The notes under the pieces were generated by a model. It was not told the origin of the DNA. It worked only from the letters and a program-made list of their open reading frames with translations, and did not search any database. A DNA stretch of 10,630 nucleotides from Mycobacterium sp. (GTDB taxonomy: Bacteria; Actinomycetota; Actinomycetes; Mycobacteriales; Mycobacteriaceae): the NCBI GenBank assembly GCA_028706695.1, contig JAQTVU010000031.1:1-10630 (forward strand), in the 5' to 3' direction. Position 1 is the first letter of the stretch. Every line of letters starts with the position of its first letter. Positions 6,511 through 10,630 of this stretch are shown here, one piece after another. The translations under genes and the position numbers were made by a program.

Positions 6511-6527
6511 TAATATAGGGACATATG
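6483..6527. repeat. Nine-base inverted repeat around the MNT-HEPN promoter
   Basis: CATATGTCC (6483-6491) and GGACATATG (6519-6527) are perfect inverted copies separated by 27 bases, with centres about 36 bases apart. The inner arm overlaps the -10 and the spacer palindrome; the outer arm lies just upstream of the -35. This fits cooperative binding of repressor dimers on one face of the DNA. The sequence between the operator and the HTH gene stop (6528-6604) shows nothing else I can name. Confidence 0.65.
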
Positions 6528-6604
6528 TATGGTTAAAGCGGTTCCTTGGGCGCGCCCGGGGAAGACATAATCGAGCCCGGACGTGCTACCCGTTTCAGCA
6601 GCCA

Positions 6605-7126
6605 TCAGAGGCCGGTGGACGCTTTTACGGCAGAGGAAGCGCTAGGGAATTCGCCGGCGCGCTTCCGAGGACGCCCTGGTGGCAGTGGTTGCGCGCGCTC
6701 CTTGTAGGACTCGATACTCGCCCTTGTCCATACCGGCCCGCTGCCCACACGCGCCAATGGCGCAGGAAAATCGGCCCGCGCCTTGCAGAGCTGATCGACT
6801 CGAGCGCGCGAAACGCCTAGCAGGTCGGCTGCTTCACCGAGGCTGACGAGGTCGATCGGCGCGGGGTGCTTGAGGTCGGCCGCGAAGCGATCTGTCGTTT
6901 GGACGAGAACTTCAGAGGGCTTGCCAGGCAACGCTTCCGTGGCTCGTCTTAAGGCCAGGCTGGTGGCGCGCTTGAGGGTCGGCGCCTCGAGCTCAAAGAC
7001 CGCTTTGAGCCGACCTGTTACCCCGTCGTAGGAGAGGGCTCCGGGTAAGTTCACGCTAAGGTCCGCTATGTCGTCAGGGCTTAACGCCGTTGCTGTACAT
7101 ACTGTTTGGGCAGTCCAGCTCGGCAT
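6605..7126 (-). CDS. Small helix-turn-helix DNA-binding protein, function unknown
   Basis: The 173-residue product has an N-terminal half of unknown fold (about 1-75, with a YDGVTGRLKAVFELEA strand-like segment). The second half holds a MerR/AlpA-like HTH (about 92-140): SLGEAADLLGVSRARVDQL, then FPAPLARVGSGPVWTRASI, a pattern common in actinobacterial proteins annotated only as DNA-binding. It ends in a basic Pro-rich tail (PPGRPRKR), probably disordered. ATG 7126 has GAGGAG nine bases upstream and in-frame TAG and TAA directly before it, so the start is secure. It is codirectional with the MNT-HEPN operon, but a 130-base gap and that operon's own promoter separate them. It could be a regulator of the island or an orphan. 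I do not recognise a specific gene. Confidence 0.75.
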   Translation of the reverse strand: MPSWTAQTVCTATALSPDDIADLSVNLPGALSYDGVTGRLKAVFELEAPTLKRATSLALRRATEALPGKPSEVLVQTTDRFAADLKHPAPIDLVSLGEAADLLGVSRARVDQLCKARADFPAPLARVGSGPVWTRASIESYKERAQPLPPGRPRKRAGEFPSASSAVKASTGL

Positions 7127-7502
7127 TGTTTACTACTCCTCTCTTTCTCTAGTCGGATTCGGATTCGATGTTGTTCGGTTGAGGACAAAGTCCACGCCCT
7201 CCGAGGCGCGCGGCCAGTTGTCATCAGAGTCGGAGCCAGGCGTTCGTGGCGGTCGGGTCGAGTAATCGTCTTGGCGAACGCTCCTGTGCCATGGGTGATC
7301 TGGCTTTTCCGGTTGCTAGCGCGCTGTCAGCGGCGATCGGTTTCTCGTATCTGGATCAGCGACTTCGTTCCCTAAATGCTGGCAGATTGCGAGAGTTTTA
7401 ACAAGGCGTGATCTCGTCGGCAGGCTGGGGCCGTCTGGGGGCCGGCCGATTTTCGCGGAGCATTGGGCCACCACCATGGAAAATTGGCCGTTATGGATCT
7501 AA
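7127..7502. other. Intergenic stretch with no convincing gene
   Basis: About 375 bases lie between the divergent HTH gene and the Phd promoter. Short frames exist on both strands (plus 7106-7375; minus 7315-7133, which has no normal start until GTG 7195), but none has a ribosome-binding site, a family motif or a consistent codon pattern. The HTH gene promoter should lie in the first 100 bases on the minus strand; I cannot place its -10 or -35 with confidence. A decayed gene is possible but not shown. Confidence 0.5.
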
Positions 7503-7530
7503 TGGACCGATTAGCTCAGCGAGCTATACT
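7503..7530 (+). promoter_or_regulatory. Promoter and palindromic operator of the Phd-zeta operon
   Basis: TATACT at 7525-7530 is a near-consensus -10, and TGGACC at 7503-7508 is a 4-of-6 -35 at 16-base spacing. The perfect palindrome TAGCTC-AGC-GAGCTA (7512-7526) sits in the spacer and covers the first two bases of the -10. Predicted transcription starts near 7537, giving a leader of about 26 bases that holds AAAGGG (7551-7556) six bases before the ATG. Phd antitoxins repress their own operons by binding short palindromes, so this is the likely site. Confidence 0.65.
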
Positions 7531-7562
7531 GTCTATGACGAACTGAAGAGAAAGGGCCCGCG

Positions 7563-7943
7563 ATGCCACCGGTGACCTACCGTAACCGCGATGGCAGGCT
7601 GGTCGATGTGCCCGCCGTCGCCGCGAGCCGGCTGAAAAACGAGTTCGGCACGATCTTTGAGCAGGCCGCCGTCGAGGGCGCGGTGGTGATCACCAAACAC
7701 GACACGCCCAAAGCCGTGCTGCTGTCCTACGCCGAGTTCGAGGCGTTGACCAAAGCGAACGCGCCGACCCTCGACGACCTCAGCGAGCGCTTCGACACGT
7801 TGTTGCAGACCATGCAGACCCCGCAGGCCAAGGATGCGGTGGCCGCGGCGTTCGGCGCCACCCCCGAACAACTCGGCGCAGCCGCGGTCAAGGCTGCGCG
7901 CGGCACCCGGCGGCGCCGCACCGCGGCGGCGCGTGAGTCCTAA
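7563..7943 (+). CDS. Phd/YefM-family antitoxin of the zeta toxin
   Basis: The 126-residue protein has a Phd/YefM-like core at about 14-62: VPAVAASRLKNEFGTIFEQA, then VVITKHDTPKAVLLSYAEFEAL, the strand and helix order of the DNA-binding dimer. Residues 63-126 form a longer tail that should bind the toxin: a helical part around 70-110, then an Arg-rich end. The gene is preceded by a promoter with a palindrome and overlaps the zeta gene by 11 bases. Gene order and pairing resemble M. tuberculosis Rv0367c-Rv0366c. The classical zeta partner is epsilon, or the PezA Xre protein, so the Phd partner is the non-standard part. Confidence 0.85.
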   Translation: MPPVTYRNRDGRLVDVPAVAASRLKNEFGTIFEQAAVEGAVVITKHDTPKAVLLSYAEFEALTKANAPTLDDLSERFDTLLQTMQTPQAKDAVAAAFGATPEQLGAAAVKAARGTRRRRTAAARES

Positions 7944-8580
7944 AGCCGCCAAGCCGGCGCGGCTCTACGTGCTCGCCGGCGTCAACGGTGCCGGCAAGAG
8001 CAGCATCGGCGGTGCGGCGATCCGCGCAAACGGCGGTGACTACTTCAACCCCGACGAGGCGGCCCGCGCGCTCAGGGCCGCCAACCCAGCACTCGGCCAA
8101 ACCGACGCCAACGCAGCCGCATGGCAGCAAGGCAAACGCCTCCTGCAGCGAGCGATCGACGAACACCTCGACTTCACCCTGGAGACCACCCTCGGCGGGA
8201 CCACGATGACCCGGCTGATCGCCGAAGCGGCCTCCTCCGGCACCGAAGTCCGCGTCTTCTACGTCGGATTGGCAAGTGCGGAGGCACATATCGACCGGGT
8301 GCGCCAACGCGTGCGCGCCGGCGGCCACGACATCCCCGAAACCGACATCCACCGCCGCTACCGGCACAGCCTGCTCAACCTGATCCAGCTGCTGCCCGCC
8401 CTCACCGAACTACGCGTTTACGACAACACCGCCACCGCCGACCCGGCCGCCGGACAGCCACCCGTGCCGGTGCTGGTCCTGCACCTGCAAAACGGGCGAA
8501 TCATCGCTCCGGCAGACCTGTCCGCCACCCCGGACTGGGCCAAGCCCCTCGTCGCCGCAGCACTGGACCATCAGCGCTGA
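7933..8580 (+). CDS. Zeta-family toxin kinase
   Basis: Zeta/PezT toxins phosphorylate UDP-N-acetylamino sugars and so poison cell-wall synthesis. This 215-residue protein has Walker A GVNGAGKSS (G16 to S24, K22), an Asp at 41 in FNPDEAAR at the position of the catalytic base, the FTLETTL substrate-loop motif (E84), and RVRAGGHDIPETDIHRRY (127-143), which supplies the conserved arginines of the family. Nothing essential appears lost. GTG 7933 is the only sensible start before the P-loop; it lies inside the antitoxin gene without a good Shine-Dalgarno sequence, so translation is probably coupled. Targets are known for Firmicute zeta proteins; for mycobacterial members the substrate is inferred. 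The next promoter begins only about 14 bases after the stop. Confidence 0.88.
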   Translation: MSPKAAKPARLYVLAGVNGAGKSSIGGAAIRANGGDYFNPDEAARALRAANPALGQTDANAAAWQQGKRLLQRAIDEHLDFTLETTLGGTTMTRLIAEAASSGTEVRVFYVGLASAEAHIDRVRQRVRAGGHDIPETDIHRRYRHSLLNLIQLLPALTELRVYDNTATADPAAGQPPVPVLVLHLQNGRIIAPADLSATPDWAKPLVAAALDHQR

Positions 8581-8593
8581 GCCGAGCCGACTC

Positions 8594-8622
8594 TCTACAT
8601 GCGGGCAGTTTGCGCGTATGTT
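8594..8622 (+). promoter_or_regulatory. Promoter of the fused HTH-nucleotidyltransferase gene
   Basis: TCTACA (8594-8599) and TATGTT (8617-8622) each match four of six consensus bases at an ideal 17-base spacing. The predicted start at about 8629 falls one base before GTG 8630, so the message would be leaderless. GCGCGTAT and GTTAGT in this region recur at the Xre-RES promoter (1777-1796). Confidence 0.5.
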
Positions 8623-8629
8623 AGTTGGG

Positions 8630-9709
8630 GTGGAGTTGTGGACAGCAGAGCAGGCCGCCCAACACTGGGGCGTCACCCCATCGCGGGCACGAAGCATCCT
8701 GTCCCACCGCGGAATTCAACGCGTATCGGGATACCCTGCCGCCGACATATGCGCGGTGGTGCGACGCCAGGGCGCACGAACCGACCTAGCCCCGGCCGCT
8801 GAGGCGCTCACGCTTGCTCAGACAGCAGAATTCATCCGCGGCGAGCACGAGGACCGAACCCGGCTGCGGCTGTTTTTCGAGTTCTGCCGCGGCGCTGACG
8901 AGTCGGGCCCGGCCGCGCTGTCGTTGATCGCCGACGAACCCGCCTTAACGGGCTCGGCACGGTTCGATGCCGCGCTCGCGGCGATCGCTGAAGACATCGC
9001 GAGCCGCTACGGCACAGCAGGCCCGCTATGGGCCGTCACCACGGACCGATTTCTCACCGTGCCGTGGTGGGTGTCGCCTTTGCCGTCAGCTCGGGTGCGC
9101 GCGATGCTATGGGCGCCGGCGGCGTTTCGCCGGCGCGGGATCTATTTGGACCGAGCTGATCTCACACATGATGGAGTTGCGTCGATGCCCGAGCCGCTGT
9201 TCGCCGAGTCCGGGCTGCGTGAAGCGTTTTCAGCGCTGGCCGCCAAGCTCGAAGCGCGCCGGGTCGTTGGTCATGTCCACGTGGTGGGCGGCGCGGCGAT
9301 GATCCTGGCATACGACCCGACCCGCACCGCGACCCGCGATATCGACGCCCTGTTCACCCCGGACGGCCCCATGATCGCAGCGATCCGCGAAGTCGCGGCC
9401 GAACGCGGGTGGCCGTCGACCTGGCTGAACAATCAGGCCGCCGCCTACGTGTCCCGTACCCCGGGGCAGGGAAGCCTGGTGTTCGATCACCCCTACCTAC
9501 AGGTGGCGGCGACTCCCCCACAGCATCTGCTCGCGATGAAAGTGCTTGCCGCGCGCGCCGTTCGTGACGGCGAGGACCTGCAAGTCCTGCTACGGCACCT
9601 CGAAATCACCTTGCGCGCAGAGGTATGGGCGATCGTCGAACGATTCTTTCCAGGAGTTGAGATTCCCTCGCGATCAACAGAACTCATCAACGATCTGCTG
9701 GCGCAGTAG
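8630..9709 (+). CDS. Fused antitoxin-like HTH protein and DUF6036/AbiEii-like nucleotidyltransferase
   Basis: One 359-residue chain joins two parts. Residues 3-40 form an HTH (LWTAEQAAQHWGVTPSRARS). Residues about 60-185 contain RLRLFFEFCRG, an ALTGSARFDAALAAIAE block, PWWVSPLP and PAAFRRRGIYLDRADL, a pattern I know from HTH proteins encoded just upstream of DUF6036 nucleotidyltransferases in actinobacteria. Residues about 195-359 are such a nucleotidyltransferase: VVGGAAM (G220-G221), DID (D237, D239), and a late LLAMKVLAARAVRDGEDL motif. Relatives (AbiEii, MenT) transfer nucleotides to tRNA or other targets and are restrained by a separate HTH antitoxin. Start GTG 8630 fits a leaderless message; ATG 8618 would place the start within the -10, and no spaced ribosome-binding site exists. 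Codon use is uniform through the junction, so the fusion looks real. Toxicity is not shown. Confidence 0.8.
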   Translation: MELWTAEQAAQHWGVTPSRARSILSHRGIQRVSGYPAADICAVVRRQGARTDLAPAAEALTLAQTAEFIRGEHEDRTRLRLFFEFCRGADESGPAALSLIADEPALTGSARFDAALAAIAEDIASRYGTAGPLWAVTTDRFLTVPWWVSPLPSARVRAMLWAPAAFRRRGIYLDRADLTHDGVASMPEPLFAESGLREAFSALAAKLEARRVVGHVHVVGGAAMILAYDPTRTATRDIDALFTPDGPMIAAIREVAAERGWPSTWLNNQAAAYVSRTPGQGSLVFDHPYLQVAATPPQHLLAMKVLAARAVRDGEDLQVLLRHLEITLRAEVWAIVERFFPGVEIPSRSTELINDLLAQ

Positions 9710-9740
9710 CGACGGCAAAGGTTGGGAATCGGCCTAAATG

Positions 9741-9765
9741 CACCGCGTGATATCGCCCGGCGGTG
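9741..9765. terminator. Possible bidirectional hairpin between converging genes
   Basis: CACCGC (9741-9746) and GCGGTG (9760-9765) form a six-base stem with a 13-base loop in the 85-base gap between the nucleotidyltransferase stop and the oxidoreductase stop. There is no T-tract, so this is only a candidate. Confidence 0.25.
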
Positions 9766-9794
9766 GTGTGGGCTGGCCTTTGGCCTGGCGAGTT

Positions 9795-10630
9795 CTACCG
9801 GTTGGTGGGCAGCTGAACGGATTCGGCGTGGCCGCTGGCCAGTGAGGCCAGCGCGGCGTCGATCACGGCGTTGACGGCGTATCCGTCGGTGGCCGAGGCG
9901 CCGGCGACGTTGGTTCCGTCGGCGACGGCGGCCAGCCATGCGGCGTCTTGGGAGCGGTAGGCCTGCGCGAAGCGTTGCATCCAGGCTTCGGCGCCGGGAT
10001 GGAGTAGGTCGGCGGGGTCTGGGGCGCTGGGTGTGAGGGTGAGAGCGCCGGCGGTGGTGACGATGTCGCAGCCGATGTCGTAGTGCAGGCCTGGGCCGCG
10101 GACGAGTTCCATGACACCGAGCGTGCCGGACTGGGAGGTCAGGGTCAGGACGACGAGCACGGTGTCGCCGTCGGGGCTGGTGGTGGTGGCCGCGGTGATT
10201 TCGGTGATGTCTTCCCCGGATAGCCAGCGGAAGATGTCGATGTCGTGGGATGCCGAGCTGGTGATCAGTTCGCGTTCGTCGAACTTGATGACCGACAACG
10301 GATTACGGTGGCGTTGGTTGATCAGAACGGCTGTGGCGCCATGTTCGGGGCGCAGCGCGTAGCGTAGGGCGCGGTAGTCGTTGTCGAAACGGCGCATCCA
10401 GCCGACTTGGACCAGGGGTCGGCCGGCGGCGCGTTCGGCGTCGACGATGATCTGTGACTGGCGCGCTGTGGTGGTGAGGGGTTTTTCGCAGAGCACGGGC
10501 AGGCCGCGGGCGATGCAGGCGGACACGATGTCGAAGTGGGTGTCGTCGGCGGTCGCGATGACGGCGGCGTCGATGTCGGCGTTGTTCACGCAGTCCAGCG
10601 GGTCGTAGAAGACTGCGGCCGAAGGGGTGC
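9795..10630 (-). CDS. Gfo/Idh/MocA-family oxidoreductase, inositol-dehydrogenase-like (5' end outside window)
   Basis: These NAD(P)-dependent enzymes oxidise sugars, inositols or related polyols. The frame remains open to the right edge; GTG 10589 is internal, because the codons before it already read as the family's VFYDPLDC..ADIDAAVIAT strand region. Seen are the end of the Rossmann domain with DDTH, the CEKPL loop holding the conserved Lys, GWMRRFDNDYRALR as in inositol 2-dehydrogenases, and the SHDIDIFRWL helix holding the conserved His. Myo-inositol dehydrogenase uses a Lys-Asp-His triad with Asp four residues before the His; that position is Ser here (ITSSASH). The enzyme may therefore have another substrate or altered activity. 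It converges on the nucleotidyltransferase gene and probably belongs to a separate metabolic locus. Confidence 0.85.
   Translation of the reverse strand, partial: TPSAAVFYDPLDCVNNADIDAAVIATADDTHFDIVSACIARGLPVLCEKPLTTTARQSQIIVDAERAAGRPLVQVGWMRRFDNDYRALRYALRPEHGATAVLINQRHRNPLSVIKFDERELITSSASHDIDIFRWLSGEDITEITAATTTSPDGDTVLVVLTLTSQSGTLGVMELVRGPGLHYDIGCDIVTTAGALTLTPSAPDPADLLHPGAEAWMQRFAQAYRSQDAAWLAAVADGTNVAGASATDGYAVNAVIDAALASLASGHAESVQLPTNR

Noticed and set aside
6541..6604. tRNA-like 3' end or attachment-site remnant
   Set aside because: A few bases recall a tRNA arm, but I could not fold an acceptor or T-stem or find a repeated copy in the window.
6269..6820. 183-codon plus-strand frame across the MNT start and the HTH gene end
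   Set aside because: It would run through a strong minus-strand promoter and two supported minus-strand genes; Arg-rich with no motif.
7133..7315. Open minus-strand stretch just upstream of the HTH gene
   Set aside because: The peptide looks protein-like near its end, but there is no start codon before GTG 7195 and no ribosome-binding site; too weak to call.
1..10630. CRISPR array, insertion sequence or transposase
   Set aside because: No regularly spaced direct repeats, no transposase or integrase motifs and no terminal inverted repeats with target duplications were seen on either strand.

Overview
The window is GC-rich actinobacterial DNA and most resembles Mycobacterium. The grounds are a PknD-like Ser/Thr kinase with an external YVTN beta-propeller, a Phd-zeta pair that looks like the M. 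tuberculosis Rv0367c-Rv0366c type, GTG/TTG starts, GTGA stop-start overlaps and promoters that predict leaderless mRNAs. The genus call is inference from protein families; no rRNA or housekeeping marker is present.

Layout, left to right. 1-1728 (+): a kinase-like gene open at the left edge. It keeps the C-lobe, a membrane helix and a seven-blade propeller, but the kinase N-lobe is missing and a lipoprotein-like sequence stands in its place. 1772-3046 (+): a promoter/operator and an Xre/MbcA-like antitoxin overlapping a RES-domain toxin. 3057-4001 (-): a stand-alone ATP-dependent DNA ligase. 4104-4194: an AT-rich divergent promoter region. 4195-5391 (+): a class II Fic AMP-transferase. 5426-6474 (-): a two-gene operon of a winged-helix/nucleotidyltransferase (MNT) protein and a HEPN-like protein, with a well-formed leaderless promoter holding a palindrome. 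6605-7126 (-): a small helix-turn-helix protein. 7127-7500: no convincing gene. 7503-8580 (+): promoter/operator, Phd antitoxin and zeta toxin. 8594-9709 (+): promoter and a single polypeptide that joins an antitoxin-like HTH half to a DUF6036/AbiEii-like nucleotidyltransferase half. 9795-10630 (-): a Gfo/Idh/MocA oxidoreductase cut by the right edge.

The theme is a toxin-antitoxin/defence island. Five independent modules of different biochemistry (NAD+ attack by RES, AMPylation by Fic, MNT-HEPN nucleotidyl transfer, zeta sugar-nucleotide kinase, AbiEii-like nucleotidyltransferase) lie within about 8 kb, interleaved with a repair-type ligase and flanked by a damaged kinase gene and an ordinary metabolic gene. 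Three modules have predicted promoters with inverted repeats placed where the module's own DNA-binding protein could repress it. The most unusual items are the fused HTH-nucleotidyltransferase, the HEPN partner lacking the catalytic histidine, and the operator inside the leaderless MNT-HEPN promoter.
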